Origin: 79-D21 sp964521575
GTDB taxonomy: Bacteria > Synergistota > Synergistia > Synergistales > 79-D21
Assembly: GCA_964521575.1 (NCBI GenBank)
Contig: CAZFSR010000007.1
Span: 59,128-123,127, forward strand
Reading direction: 5' to 3'
Length of the DNA stretch: 64,000 nt
The position numbers and the translations under genes were made by a program. The notes beneath the pieces are model-generated. The model worked only from the letters and a program-made list of their open reading frames with translations. It was not told the DNA's origin and did not search any database. Positions 31,988-40,918 of the stretch are shown here, piece by piece; position 1 is the stretch's first letter; every line of letters begins with the position of its first letter.

Positions 31988-34033
31988 TCAATCCTCCTTT
32001 CTTGAAAGGCCTTTCAAAGCCGTTTCCACCGTTTCCCTAACGAGGGTCTCGTCGGGAATGAACGGCAGGGTGATGTGGTCGGTTTCCTTGTGCTTGTGAT
32101 TGTACTCCATGCTCGTGGTCAGGGCGTTCTCGTTTCTTGCCCATGCCCTCCGAGCCACTCCCCCCATGACGTCCCAGGCCAGGGAAAGTTCAATCGCCCG
32201 GTCCGCCTTCTCGCTTCCGTCAAGGACCAGTCCGAATCCTCCGTTGATGGCTTTCCCGATCCCCACTCCCCCGCCATTGTGCAGGGCCACGAGGCTCATC
32301 CCGCGGGCGGCGTTGCCGGCGAAGCAGTGCGTGGCCATGTCAGCCATGATGGCGCTCCCGTCCTTGATGTTGGCGGTTTCACGGAAGGGGGAATCCGTAC
32401 CCGACACGTCATGGTGGTCGCGCCCCATCATCACAGGGCCAATCTCCCCGCGCCGCACCATCTCGTTGAACCGCCTGGCGATCCGCATCCGTCCCTCGGC
32501 ATCCTGGTACAGGATGCGGGCCTGGGTTCCCACCACCAGGGCGTTCTTTTCCGCGTCCCGGATCCAGATCCAGTTGTCGCGGTCCTGCCCACGCCGGTTC
32601 GGGTCAATGCATTCCATGGCCGCACGGTCCGTCTTGACGAGGTCCTCGTGCCTGCCGCTCAGGCAGACCCAGCGGAAAGGCCCGTAGCCGTAGTCGAAAA
32701 GCATCGGCCCCATGATGTCCTCTACGTACGAGGGGAAAATGAACCCGTCGAGTTCATCACGGCCGTTTTTCGCGATCTCCTTCACTCCCGCATCGAAGAC
32801 GGCCTTCATGAAGGAGTTCCCGTAGTCGAAGAAATAGGTTCCCCTTTCCACAAGCGTCTTGATCATGGAAAAATGCTTCCGGAGGCTTTCATCGACTCTC
32901 CGGCGGAATCCCGCCCGGTCCTTTGCCAGCATTTCCGTCCGCTCTTCGAAGGTGAGCCCTTGCGGGCAATAGCCGCCATCGTAAGGTGCGTGACAGGAAG
33001 TCTGGTCCGAAAGAAGTTCGATCTTCTTTTCGTGGTCTACGGCGTATTCCAGGAGGTCCACGATGTTTCCGTGGTAGGCTATGGAGAGAGGCCGTCGGTC
33101 TTTCATCGCCTCCTCGGCCCAGTTGAAGGCCTCCCCCATGCTCGACGTGACGCGCGACACCCAGCCCTGGCGATGCCGGGTTTCGATCCTGGAGGCATCC
33201 ACTTCGGCGAAGATACCCACGCCCCTGGCGATCTCGACGGCTTTCGGCTGGGCTCCGCTCATGCCGCCGAGGCCGGAAGAGATGAACATGCGTCCGGCAA
33301 GGTCCTCGTTCGGCCCCAGCCCCAGTTTCAGGCGCCCCGCGTTCAGGAGCGTATTGAAAGTTCCGTGAACGATCCCCTGGGGGCCAATGTACATCCAGCC
33401 TCCGGCGGTCATCTGGCCGTAGTTGGACACCCCCAGCTGCATCGCCCGGTGCCATTCTTCCTGGTTGTCGAACATCCCGACCATGAGTCCATTCGTGATG
33501 ATGACGCGGGGACTTTCTGGCCTGGAACGGAAAAGGCCCAGCGGGTGTCCGGATTCCACCACCAGGGTCTGGTCCGAGGTCATGACCTGCAGATATTTCA
33601 TGATCAGGCGGTATTGCATCCAGTTCTGGCAAACCTGGCCCGTTTCCCCGTAGGTGACCAGCTCATACGGGTAAAGGGCGACTTCGAAGTCCAGGTTGTT
33701 GTCGATCATCACCTGGAAGGCTTTTCCTTCCACCGTTTTCCCTTCGTACTCGTCGATCGGCCTTCCGCGCAGCCGCCCTTCAGGCCGGAAACGGTATCCG
33801 TATATGCGACCTCGGGAAACGAGTTCTTCCATGAACTCGGGTGCGAGTTCCCTATGCCATTCCTCCGGGATGTAGCGAAGCGCGTTTTTCAACGCAAGCT
33901 CAGTCTCGGACCGGTTCAAGGTAAACCCCCTGTCCGGCGCGCGCCGGATCCCGGGTTCGAAACGAGGGGCGGGCGGAAGGGGACCGTCCAGCTTGATCGT
34001 CATGGTTTTGCCGATTTCGCTGTTCATGATCAT
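31988..34033 (-). CDS. hutU: Urocanate hydratase (long form)
   Basis: Converts urocanate to imidazolonepropionate using tightly bound NAD as electrophile. About 681 residues, the longer form found in anaerobes rather than the 550-residue proteobacterial one. Visible blocks: SGLGGMSGAQPKAVEIARG (NAD site), YAVDHEKKIELLSDQTSCHAPYDGGYCPQG, THCFAGNAARGMSLVALHNGGGVGIGKAINGGFG. ATG 34033 is 9 bases from GGGAGGTG; GTG 34045 would overlap that site. Two hairpins lie directly upstream. It is separated from hutH by a decayed gene fragment. Confidence 0.94.
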   Translation of the reverse strand: MIMNSEIGKTMTIKLDGPLPPAPRFEPGIRRAPDRGFTLNRSETELALKNALRYIPEEWHRELAPEFMEELVSRGRIYGYRFRPEGRLRGRPIDEYEGKTVEGKAFQVMIDNNLDFEVALYPYELVTYGETGQVCQNWMQYRLIMKYLQVMTSDQTLVVESGHPLGLFRSRPESPRVIITNGLMVGMFDNQEEWHRAMQLGVSNYGQMTAGGWMYIGPQGIVHGTFNTLLNAGRLKLGLGPNEDLAGRMFISSGLGGMSGAQPKAVEIARGVGIFAEVDASRIETRHRQGWVSRVTSSMGEAFNWAEEAMKDRRPLSIAYHGNIVDLLEYAVDHEKKIELLSDQTSCHAPYDGGYCPQGLTFEERTEMLAKDRAGFRRRVDESLRKHFSMIKTLVERGTYFFDYGNSFMKAVFDAGVKEIAKNGRDELDGFIFPSYVEDIMGPMLFDYGYGPFRWVCLSGRHEDLVKTDRAAMECIDPNRRGQDRDNWIWIRDAEKNALVVGTQARILYQDAEGRMRIARRFNEMVRRGEIGPVMMGRDHHDVSGTDSPFRETANIKDGSAIMADMATHCFAGNAARGMSLVALHNGGGVGIGKAINGGFGLVLDGSEKADRAIELSLAWDVMGGVARRAWARNENALTTSMEYNHKHKETDHITLPFIPDETLVRETVETALKGLSRKED

Positions 34034-34052
34034 GATCGTTTGCACCTCCCAA

Positions 34053-34111
34053 GGGAACCGTCAGGTTCCCCCTAGTGAAGGAGGGGTGTGCAGACACTCG
34101 GCACACCCCTC
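34053..34111 (-). promoter_or_regulatory. Two hairpins in the hutU leader
   Basis: The first has a perfect 11-bp stem (34081-34091 with 34101-34111, 9-base loop). The second has a 7-bp stem GGGAACC/GGTTCCC (34053-34059 with 34064-34070, 4-base loop) and ends 2-3 bases before the hutU ribosome binding site. Neither is followed by a T run on the minus strand, so they are not classic terminators; they could protect a processed hutU message or be the terminator remains of the decayed gene next to them. Confidence 0.5.
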
Positions 34112-34127
34112 GTCTTTTCGGAACCCC

Positions 34128-34424
34128 CTAGGGGCGGATCAGTTCGGGGTCGTCCACCACTCCGAAACGCCGGAAGAGGCCGTTCTTAACGACCTGGACC
34201 TGAACCGGCTTCACGACCTCGCCGATATGCGTGAAGCCCTTGATGATCCCGGTCAGACCGTCAAAATCAGTCGTCTTGGAAATCGCCATGCGGATGGCGG
34301 TCGGGTTCGACACGGTCTTGGTCTTTCGCATTGCCTCGATGATGATCATGAACCCGTCGTAGGCGGACGCTCCCACCATGTCCGGTTCAATCTTGAAGCG
34401 CCTGCGGTATTCCGATCTCCTGCC
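34128..34424 (-). pseudogene. Remnant of a LivK-type ABC transporter substrate-binding protein
   Basis: About 98 codons follow the hutH stop in the same frame and read EYRRRFKIEPDMVGASAYDGF..., then DFDGLTGIIKGF and VKPVQVQVVKNG. This is the pattern of the C-terminal quarter of branched-chain amino-acid binding proteins (xxYxxxFxxEPD..gA.AYDa, dFdGlTG, kPv.v.qVknG). The N-terminal three quarters, signal peptide and ribosome binding site are gone; the only ATG (34379) is internal and has no ribosome binding site. It looks like the end of a deleted transporter gene trapped between hutH and hutU. Alternative: an expressed fragment, which I consider unlikely. Confidence 0.75.
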
Positions 34425-35957
34425 TCAGCCGAGGTTCCCTATCGCGCTCTCGACCTCTGCCACAAGTTCTCCTGAATGCGTGATCTTGTGAACCGACCGG
34501 ATAAGGGGCTCCATGAGGGCATCCTTTTCGTAGAAGGGGACGACCCGGCGGACACTGGAGTAGGCCGCTTCCGTTCCTTTTCCCGGCCTCAGCGGGAGGC
34601 TGAAATCGAGCCCTTGGGCGGCCGTCAGGATTTCGATGGCAAGGACATTGAACGCGTTTTCCAGGATCGTGCGCGCTTTTCTAGCCGCGTGGGCTCCCAT
34701 GGATACGTGATCCTCCTGGCATGCCGACGTTGTGATTGAATCAACCGATGCCGGGTGGGCCAGGACCTTGTTCTCCGAGACGAGTGCGGCGCAGGTGTAC
34801 TGCGGGATCATGAAGCCGCTGTTCAAGCCGCTTTCCCTCACCAGGAAGGGCGGCAGGCCGGATAGCTTGTGGTCCACGAGCCGGGCAACCCTTCTTTCCG
34901 AGATGTCGGCCAGCTCAGCCAACGCGATTCCGAAGAAATCCATCGCAAGGGCAATAGGCTGGCCATGGAAATTGCCTCCGCTGATGGCGACTCCGTCTGC
35001 CGGGAATATGATCGGGTTGTCCGTCACGGAATTGATCTCGAGGTCGATCTTCCCGCGGACGTAATCCAGGGCGTCTCGGCTTGCCCCGTGAACCTGCGGA
35101 ACGCAGCGCAAAGAATAGGCGTCCTGCACGCGGTTCCCCTTGAAGGTTTCGATGATTTCGCTTCCTTCGATCAGGGCACGGATGTTCTCGGCCACCAGTT
35201 TCTGGCCGGTGTGCGGCCGTAGGGCGTGGGTTCTCGGGTCAAAAGCGTAGGGGACTCCGTGAAGGGCCTCCAGCGAGAGAGCTGCGGCAATGTCCGCCAC
35301 CTTTGCGAGGATTGACGCGTCATGCACGCACAACGCTGCCAGGCCGGCCATAAAGGCTGTCCCGTTGTTGAGGGCCAGCCCTTCCTTGGGTTTAAGGGAT
35401 ACGGGCTTCAGGCCGGTTTCCTGCAGGGCCATGGCAGTGGGCATTCGGCGTCCGCCGAAAAAGACCTCCCCTTCACCCAGCAGGGTGATCGCCAAATGGG
35501 ACAGGGGGCAGAGGTCACCGCTGGCCCCGACGGACCCTTGACTGGGGATGACCGGGTGGATTCCGAGGTTAAGGTAATTAACGAGTTGGGAAAGAGTTTC
35601 CAGGCTGATTCCCGAAAATCCTCGAGTGAGGGTGTTGATCCTTAAAAGCATGATCGCCCTCACCGCATCTTCAGGCAACGCTTCACCCACCCCGCAGGCA
35701 TGGCTCAGGAGGAGGTTTTTCTGCAGCAATTCACTTTGTTCGGGTGGAATCGAGACAGAGGCCAGGTCTCCAAAGCCGGTCGTGATGCCATAGATCACCT
35801 TCCCGTCCCGTGCCCACTCCCTGACAATGCGTCCACCCCTTTCCACGAACGTTACTGCTGCGGGATCGAGGGCGACTCCGTATCCCTCCCTTGCAACCCT
35901 GACTACGTCTTCCAGCGAGAGGGAATGTCCGTTCAGTGCGATGACTTTTCCGTCCAA
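34425..35957 (-). CDS. hutH: Histidine ammonia-lyase
   Basis: Removes ammonia from histidine to give urocanate. The Ala-Ser-Gly triad that cyclises to the MIO electrophile is at residues 145-147 within GSVGASGDLCPLSH. Other blocks: YGITTGFG, LNNGTAFMAG, QDAYSLRCVPQVHGA, GGNFHGQPIALAMD and SACQEDHVSMGAHAARK. 510 residues, full length. The start is TTG 35957 with GGAGGGGCC upstream. It lies 36 bases behind amrS with no promoter between, so it is probably cotranscribed with the AmmeMemoRadiSam genes. Confidence 0.96.
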   Translation of the reverse strand: MDGKVIALNGHSLSLEDVVRVAREGYGVALDPAAVTFVERGGRIVREWARDGKVIYGITTGFGDLASVSIPPEQSELLQKNLLLSHACGVGEALPEDAVRAIMLLRINTLTRGFSGISLETLSQLVNYLNLGIHPVIPSQGSVGASGDLCPLSHLAITLLGEGEVFFGGRRMPTAMALQETGLKPVSLKPKEGLALNNGTAFMAGLAALCVHDASILAKVADIAAALSLEALHGVPYAFDPRTHALRPHTGQKLVAENIRALIEGSEIIETFKGNRVQDAYSLRCVPQVHGASRDALDYVRGKIDLEINSVTDNPIIFPADGVAISGGNFHGQPIALAMDFFGIALAELADISERRVARLVDHKLSGLPPFLVRESGLNSGFMIPQYTCAALVSENKVLAHPASVDSITTSACQEDHVSMGAHAARKARTILENAFNVLAIEILTAAQGLDFSLPLRPGKGTEAAYSSVRRVVPFYEKDALMEPLIRSVHKITHSGELVAEVESAIGNLG

Positions 35958-35993
35958 GATGGCCCCTCCTTCCGCAGATTCCCTTTCGGGTCC

Positions 35994-37010
35994 CTATTGA
36001 TCCACGATGAATCCGTTGGCTTGGCCGCAATAACGGCACTTTCCGTATGGATCTAATTCATTATTCACAATATTATATCCTTCACGCACGACTATGTCAC
36101 GTCCGCAATGTCGACATCGCGTTGTTCCCGGAGACGGGACATTCCCGAGGTAAACATAGGGCATCCTCCTGGAAGCGATTTCCCGGTACTCTTCCATTAA
36201 GTGGAGCGGTGTGGCGGGTTCGGTCCATCTCCAATGCGGGAAATACCGCGAGAGATGGAGGGGGATGTTTTCGTCGATTTCTCGAATCCACTCGATCATT
36301 TCCTCGAATGACCGTTTTTCGAGGTTGATACCCGGAACAAGCAGGTGCGTGAGCTCGACATGGACTCTTGCCTTCTTCAAGGCCTGGATGGTTTCCAGGA
36401 CGGGTTTGAGAAAGCCGCCGAGTTTCCTGTAGCCTTCTTCCGAAAAAGCCTTGAGGTCGACGTTGGCGGCTGAGATGAAAGGAAGGAGTTCCATCAGCGG
36501 CCCTGAATTGATGGTCCCGTTCGTGACCAGAACGACGTCAAGCCCTTCCCGGCGAAGGAGGGGCGCCGCGTCGAAGAGGAATTCGAACCAGACGAGTGGC
36601 TCGTTGTAGGTGAACGCCACTCCCCTGCTTCCCATTCCTTTCGCCGCCTGGACCAGGGCTTGGGGCGTGATGTGCTGCAACACGACCGAGGGATCCCAGC
36701 GGGCAAGCTCCCAGTTCTGGCAGAAGGGGCAACGAAGATTGCAACCGACCGTTCCAACGGAAAGGATTTCGGTTCCCGGGTGCCAGTGGTATAGAGGCTT
36801 CTTTTCCACAGGATCGAGGTGAACGCTGGATGCCAATCCGTCGTTCAACGCGAAGAGCGCCTGCCCGTCCGGATCGGCTTGCCGGACCCCGCAAAGCCCT
36901 TTCTGCCCGGGTTTCAGTAAGCAACGATGCGGGCAGAGTTCACACCGAATACTCCCGTTCTCCCGATGCCACCAGTGAGCCTGCCTTCTTCCTTTCCCGG
37001 AAAAGTTCAT
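35994..37010 (-). CDS. amrS: AmmeMemoRadiSam system radical SAM enzyme
   Basis: Radical SAM protein related to pyruvate formate-lyase activases: the cluster motif CNLRCPFC is near residue 90, and an N-terminal Cys-rich segment (CELCPHRC ... GLCGVR) precedes it. YVYLGNVPSPGTTRCRHCG and a final CRYCG add zinc-ribbon-like Cys pairs, as in the AmrS family. It forms a widely conserved but functionally unsolved trio with AMMECR1 and Memo proteins; here those two are fused and encoded directly upstream (ATGA overlap). ATG 37010 is used because the longer frame overlaps the fusion gene. 338 residues. Confidence 0.9.
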   Translation of the reverse strand: MNFSGKGRRQAHWWHRENGSIRCELCPHRCLLKPGQKGLCGVRQADPDGQALFALNDGLASSVHLDPVEKKPLYHWHPGTEILSVGTVGCNLRCPFCQNWELARWDPSVVLQHITPQALVQAAKGMGSRGVAFTYNEPLVWFEFLFDAAPLLRREGLDVVLVTNGTINSGPLMELLPFISAANVDLKAFSEEGYRKLGGFLKPVLETIQALKKARVHVELTHLLVPGINLEKRSFEEMIEWIREIDENIPLHLSRYFPHWRWTEPATPLHLMEEYREIASRRMPYVYLGNVPSPGTTRCRHCGRDIVVREGYNIVNNELDPYGKCRYCGQANGFIVDQ

Positions 37011-38353
37011 TTGTCGTCGCGCTCCCGGTGCCTCTCCACCGTGAATCGCCACAGGTCGGCCCCTTCGGGGCCGGCCAAACCCGCTTTTCTCGAGGCGATG
37101 AACAGCTGCTCCTCAACGGTATCGACTCCCTCGAGGTCGGGGAGAAGGACTCCCCGCCGTTCTCCCTTTTCGACGATGACCCCGTAGCGTTTCGGGTCAA
37201 GGCATTGGGGGCCCTGGACCTTTTCGGGAGTCCCGAGGACATCGACCGAGACCTTGATGTTGTCCAGTTCCCCGGCGGTAACCGGTTCGAAGCGGGGATC
37301 CCTTGTGGCGCTTGAAATGGCGTTACGGATGATCTCCTCTCCCAGGCAGGAACACGTCGGCTCGAGAGTGCCGATGCATCCGCGCAGAGAACCGTCGGAG
37401 CGGTTTTTGAGGGAAACAAAACAGGCCTTTTTTTCTTTCCAGACGAGGGTACCAGGGAAAAGAGCCTCTGCCTGGTCCAGAGGGAACGGGCCGCCTGTTT
37501 CCAGGAAGTGCCGTATGGATTCGCGGGCTAGGCCGGGAAGGTCGGTTCCCGGGGCTTCGGCGGCAGATTCTTCTCCGCCGTTCCAATATGCAGTCCCGTA
37601 TCCGACCCCGAAAGGGGCTTCATAGGACAGCACCTCGATCTTACCGCTTCCGGCCAAACCAAGGAGAGCGAGGGCCGATCGAAGCCCGCATTCCCCTGCC
37701 CTGTCGATAAAGGCGGGATCCAATTCAAGCAGGGTTTTCGGATCGCTCCGGGCCAAGGCATCCATGACAAAAGCGTCGAAACGCCTGCCGTCCGGGTGAA
37801 AACCGGCAGGCGCACCCGGTGTTACCCGGTGGGAAAGGTCTCCGCTGGCCAGAAGAGCCCACTTGCGGGAGTCCTTGAAGCTAGAGAGCAACCTACCGAG
37901 ACGGTATGCGTTTTTCACGCCAAGGCCGATCGGATTGGCTAGGACAAGAGGTGGCAGTTGTCCCCAGGCCCCCGATAACCAGCAAAGGGGAACGACCGAG
38001 GCATGGTCGAGCATAAAGCTTTCTGTTGTCCAACTGCGGACTGGAATCGCGGTGGAGAGAAAACCGGATAATGCCCGAAAAGCCTCACGGTCTCCGGGCG
38101 CTTCAAAAAGAGTCCCGCCGACCCCGAATTGCTGGAGGCCTCCCTCGAACCTTCCCGCATCGATAAACATCAGGTTGTCTCCGAAGGGTGCGTGGGGGCT
38201 GAGCACAAGCAGGACATCGGGCCGCACCGTCCTGGCATGTTCCGCCAGGGCGTTCATTCCTCGGATCGTTTCGGAAGCTTCCTGTTCCCTTCCCCGGCCA
38301 ACGGCCGGGACGATAATGGGCGGATGTGGAGCCAGACAACCCCAAAGCCACAT
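37007..38353 (-). CDS. Memo/LigB-like - AMMECR1 fusion (AmmeMemoRadiSam B-A)
   Basis: Residues 1 to about 265 resemble the Memo/class III extradiol dioxygenase fold: LAPHPPIIVPAVG, VLLVLSPHAPFGDN, ASGDLSHRV, and AGECGLRSALALLGL. Residues about 275-448 are a full AMMECR1 domain: FVSLKNRSDGSLRGCIGTLEP, IIRNAISSATRDPRFEPVTAGELDNIKVSVDVL, YGVIVEKGERRGVLLPDLEGVDTVEEQL. The function of this pair with AmrS is unknown; roles in protein or metabolite modification have been suggested. ATG 38353 follows AAGGGGGGA; GTG 38377 is less good. First gene of the block, with its own promoter. Confidence 0.88.
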   Translation of the reverse strand: MWLWGCLAPHPPIIVPAVGRGREQEASETIRGMNALAEHARTVRPDVLLVLSPHAPFGDNLMFIDAGRFEGGLQQFGVGGTLFEAPGDREAFRALSGFLSTAIPVRSWTTESFMLDHASVVPLCWLSGAWGQLPPLVLANPIGLGVKNAYRLGRLLSSFKDSRKWALLASGDLSHRVTPGAPAGFHPDGRRFDAFVMDALARSDPKTLLELDPAFIDRAGECGLRSALALLGLAGSGKIEVLSYEAPFGVGYGTAYWNGGEESAAEAPGTDLPGLARESIRHFLETGGPFPLDQAEALFPGTLVWKEKKACFVSLKNRSDGSLRGCIGTLEPTCSCLGEEIIRNAISSATRDPRFEPVTAGELDNIKVSVDVLGTPEKVQGPQCLDPKRYGVIVEKGERRGVLLPDLEGVDTVEEQLFIASRKAGLAGPEGADLWRFTVERHRERDDK

Positions 38354-38378
38354 GTCGATCCCCCCTTCTCTCAGCACA

Positions 38379-38407
38379 AATATACCCCAACATTGACGTT
38401 TTGTTGA
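38379..38407 (-). promoter_or_regulatory. Candidate promoter of the amr-hut operon
   Basis: On the minus strand TCAACA (38407-38402), 17-base spacer, TATATT (38384-38379), between the queA stop and the amrBA start. Four of six in the -35 and five of six in the -10. It leaves a leader of about 20 bases that includes the ribosome binding site. Confidence 0.5.
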
Positions 38408-38433
38408 GAATTCCGGGGTGGAAGGGAGAAAGA

Positions 38434-39510
38434 CTAAGCGATGAACATCGCATCACCGAAGGAAAAGAACCGGTAGCGTTCCTTGACCGCCGTTCTGTAG
38501 GCCTGCATCATCGGCTCGTAGCCTGCTAAAGCACAAACGAGCATCAGCAGGCTGCTTTTGGGAAGGTGGAAGTTCGTGACGAGGGCGTCGACCATTTTGA
38601 ACCGGTAGCCGGGGTAGATGAACAGGGCTGTCCGGTTGATGCCCGGAAGGCATGTCCCCTCTGGCGAGGCGGCCTCAAGGGCCCTGACGACGGTTGTCCC
38701 CACTGCAACGATTCGCCTTCCCTCTTGCCTGGCGATGTTAACCCGCGAAGCGGTTTCCGTGGGGATTTCGAAGAATTCCTCGTGCATCGGGTGCCTGCGG
38801 ATATCGGTCTCCTTGACCGGGCGGAAGGTCCCGATTCCGACGTGGAGGGTCAGTCGCCTCGTCTCGATGCCCATCGAAAGGATTCTTTCGAGAAGTTCCT
38901 CGGTGAAATGAAGACCGGCGGTTGGCGCGGCTACGGCTCCCTCCGTGCTGGCATAGACCGTTTGGTACCTTTCCGGGTCGATTCCGTCGTTTTGGATGTA
39001 CGGGGGAAGAGGAACCTGCCCGGCTTTTTCGATGAATTCGTGCACATCGACCTGTTCCGGAAAGGAGATCCTCCTCAGGCCTTCGGGGAGTCTTTCCCCG
39101 ACATCGACGCGCGTTCCGCCATCCAACTCGACGGACGTACCGGGGGGAAGGCGTCTTCCGGGCCTGACAAGGGCTTCCCATTCCCTCCAACTTGGATCGG
39201 TTGACCGTAGAAGGAAGATTTCGCAGCGAGCATTCCCGTTCGCCTTTTTTCCGTAAAGGCGGGCTGGAATAACCCTCGCATCGTTCAGGACGAGCAGGTC
39301 GTTCGGCAGAAGATAATCGACCAGGTCACGGAAGGCCCGATGCTCCAAAGGGCCTCCGGCACGCTTGAGGACGAGGAGCCGGGAAGAATCTCGCGGCTGC
39401 GCGGGGGTCTGGGCGATCTGCTCCTGGGGCAGATCGTAATCGTAGGAATCGGTCTTGAGCAGGTCGAAAGAAGAAACCTGGCGGGTTGACCCAGTGTCTT
39501 CCATTTTCAT
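38434..39510 (-). CDS. queA: S-adenosylmethionine:tRNA ribosyltransferase-isomerase
   Basis: Queuosine synthesis step that transfers the ribose of SAM to preQ1-modified tRNA. YDYDLPQEQIAQTPAQPRDSSRLLVL, NDARVIPARLYGKK, YQTVYASTEGAVAAPTAGLHFTEELL, HVGIGTFRPV and TNFHLPKSSLLMLVCALAG are family landmarks. I take ATG 39510 (358 residues); the next ATG is 2 codons on. About 15 extra residues precede the usual N-terminus. The open frame extends far upstream into spoIID without similarity. Ribosome binding site is weak. Confidence 0.94.
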   Translation of the reverse strand: MKMEDTGSTRQVSSFDLLKTDSYDYDLPQEQIAQTPAQPRDSSRLLVLKRAGGPLEHRAFRDLVDYLLPNDLLVLNDARVIPARLYGKKANGNARCEIFLLRSTDPSWREWEALVRPGRRLPPGTSVELDGGTRVDVGERLPEGLRRISFPEQVDVHEFIEKAGQVPLPPYIQNDGIDPERYQTVYASTEGAVAAPTAGLHFTEELLERILSMGIETRRLTLHVGIGTFRPVKETDIRRHPMHEEFFEIPTETASRVNIARQEGRRIVAVGTTVVRALEAASPEGTCLPGINRTALFIYPGYRFKMVDALVTNFHLPKSSLLMLVCALAGYEPMMQAYRTAVKERYRFFSFGDAMFIA

Positions 39511-39532
39511 GAGAGAAATCTGACCGCCGAGC

Positions 39533-40918
39533 TCAAGGGATCGCCCGAAGGGTTGTTCCGGGGAAGTAATGCCCGAGGATGGCTTCGTATCTCCACCCGT
39601 TTTCGGACAATGTTTTTGCTCCCCACTGGGAAAGACCGACGCCGTGCCCCCACCCTCTCCCCTGGAATTCAAAGACGGCCGGGGCGGTTCCTGCGATAGA
39701 TGGTTTGGGGATAGGGGTAAAGGGAGGCGAGAGGGGTTTTGTCTGGGGGCTCGCAACGCCTGCGAGGGCCTTTTTCAGATAATCCCCTCTTTTTTCCGGG
39801 TGGAGAAGCATGTCCATCAGCTCCGCGCTGGAAAAAGCTCCCTGCCTCGTCAGGGTGACAAGAGGATCTTCCCCGGCCTTGGATGGAGAGGCAACATCCT
39901 GGGCGGAGTCCCCGGAGGGAGCATCTTGGACCGCTACCCCGCTTGCTGAGGCTGAGACTTCGAAAAGGGTGCTGCGGATGAGGTTGCTTCCGGCCGCCAT
40001 CCTGAAAGAATGTCCCTTTACCGTGGCGGTTCCCGCTGTTCCCTTCACCTCCAGGAGAGTGACCCGGTTACCCTGGTCCCTCTTTGCCGCCCTGATCTCC
40101 AGAACGGTCCCGACCGGCATCTTGAGGGCGTCCATGATCTTTTGCAGAGCGTCCTGCGTCACCGCGGCTTTCCAGCGGGAGTGGGGGGTCTCGTAGTTGA
40201 CGGGCTCCGGGCGGCAGGTCAGGTAAGGGATCCCCCCGCCCCACACGGTCGAAACATCGGCGGTCCAGCCTGCTCCATCGGCGAAATAATAGGTTTGCGC
40301 AAGGTTTGGCCCGTAAAACACTACGATCCCGCGCGTTTCGGCTATCGCTTGGTCAAGCTTCGGGTCTTCGGCCGGCATTCCCCGGTAAGCCTGGCAATGG
40401 GTCGTGGCGCACAAGTCGAAACCTTCGCTTCCATGCCGTCCGGCCTGGCGCAGGGCATAAGTGCGGGCAATGACGGCCTGAGCCTTAAGGGCTTCGATCG
40501 GCCAAGCCGGGTTAACTTCGATCTTCAGGACCCCGCGAAGGTAAGATTCGACATCGAGAACGTTGACAACCGAAAATCCCCGGACATGGGGCACAAGGCG
40601 GAGGGTTCCCCTGTAGGCCCTTCCATTCCATAGAAGAGGGGCTGAGCTTTCAAAATCCAGGGGAAGGGATGCCGGTTGCCCGTTGACGAGCGTCCGTCCG
40701 GCGGAAGTTTCCACGTTCACCCGGCTTCCTGCGGGAAAGACTCTTCCGCTTGCGTCCCTGCATCGAACGGTGCTCCCGGATTCGACCGTTCCGGACTGTA
40801 CCCCGATCTCGATGCCGATCCGCACTAGTTTCGGAGAGGCGTCCGAGAGGGTGGGGAAAAGTCCGAAAAGAGCTGAAAAGAGCAGCAGGAAAACCGCCAT
40901 GGGACAGAGACGTTTCAT
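39533..40918 (-). CDS. SpoIID/LytB domain protein, secreted
   Basis: Signal peptide or anchor at residues 1-28 (KRL then LLLFSALFGLFPTLSDA). SpoIID core: SVVNVLDVESYLRGVLKIEVNPAWPIEALKAQAVIARTYALRQ, AIAETRGIV, and a final RGWGHGVGLSQWGAKTLSENGW. SpoIID is a lytic transglycosylase that cleaves stripped peptidoglycan glycans; homologues occur in non-sporulating lineages. The usual HADSGG loop reads YFADGAGW here. An inserted Ser/Pro-rich linker lies at about 325-430. ATG 40918 has GAGGTGG 5 bases upstream; it overlaps the DUF2905 stop (ATGA). Confidence 0.88.
   Translation of the reverse strand: MKRLCPMAVFLLLFSALFGLFPTLSDASPKLVRIGIEIGVQSGTVESGSTVRCRDASGRVFPAGSRVNVETSAGRTLVNGQPASLPLDFESSAPLLWNGRAYRGTLRLVPHVRGFSVVNVLDVESYLRGVLKIEVNPAWPIEALKAQAVIARTYALRQAGRHGSEGFDLCATTHCQAYRGMPAEDPKLDQAIAETRGIVVFYGPNLAQTYYFADGAGWTADVSTVWGGGIPYLTCRPEPVNYETPHSRWKAAVTQDALQKIMDALKMPVGTVLEIRAAKRDQGNRVTLLEVKGTAGTATVKGHSFRMAAGSNLIRSTLFEVSASASGVAVQDAPSGDSAQDVASPSKAGEDPLVTLTRQGAFSSAELMDMLLHPEKRGDYLKKALAGVASPQTKPLSPPFTPIPKPSIAGTAPAVFEFQGRGWGHGVGLSQWGAKTLSENGWRYEAILGHYFPGTTLRAIP

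Noticed and set aside
32075..34075. A 666-codon open frame on the plus strand opposite hutU
   Set aside because: It mirrors the strongly conserved hutU gene; the translation is low-complexity antisense without recognisable motifs and has no ribosome binding site.
34128..34379. The LivK-like fragment as an intact small gene starting at ATG 34379
   Set aside because: Similarity continues upstream of that ATG to the hutH stop, there is no ribosome binding site, and three quarters of the family's length is missing.
34425..35957. hutH as a truncated hutH-livK fusion broken by a stop codon
   Set aside because: HutH is already full family length (510 residues) with a normal end, so the in-frame continuation is best taken as chance.
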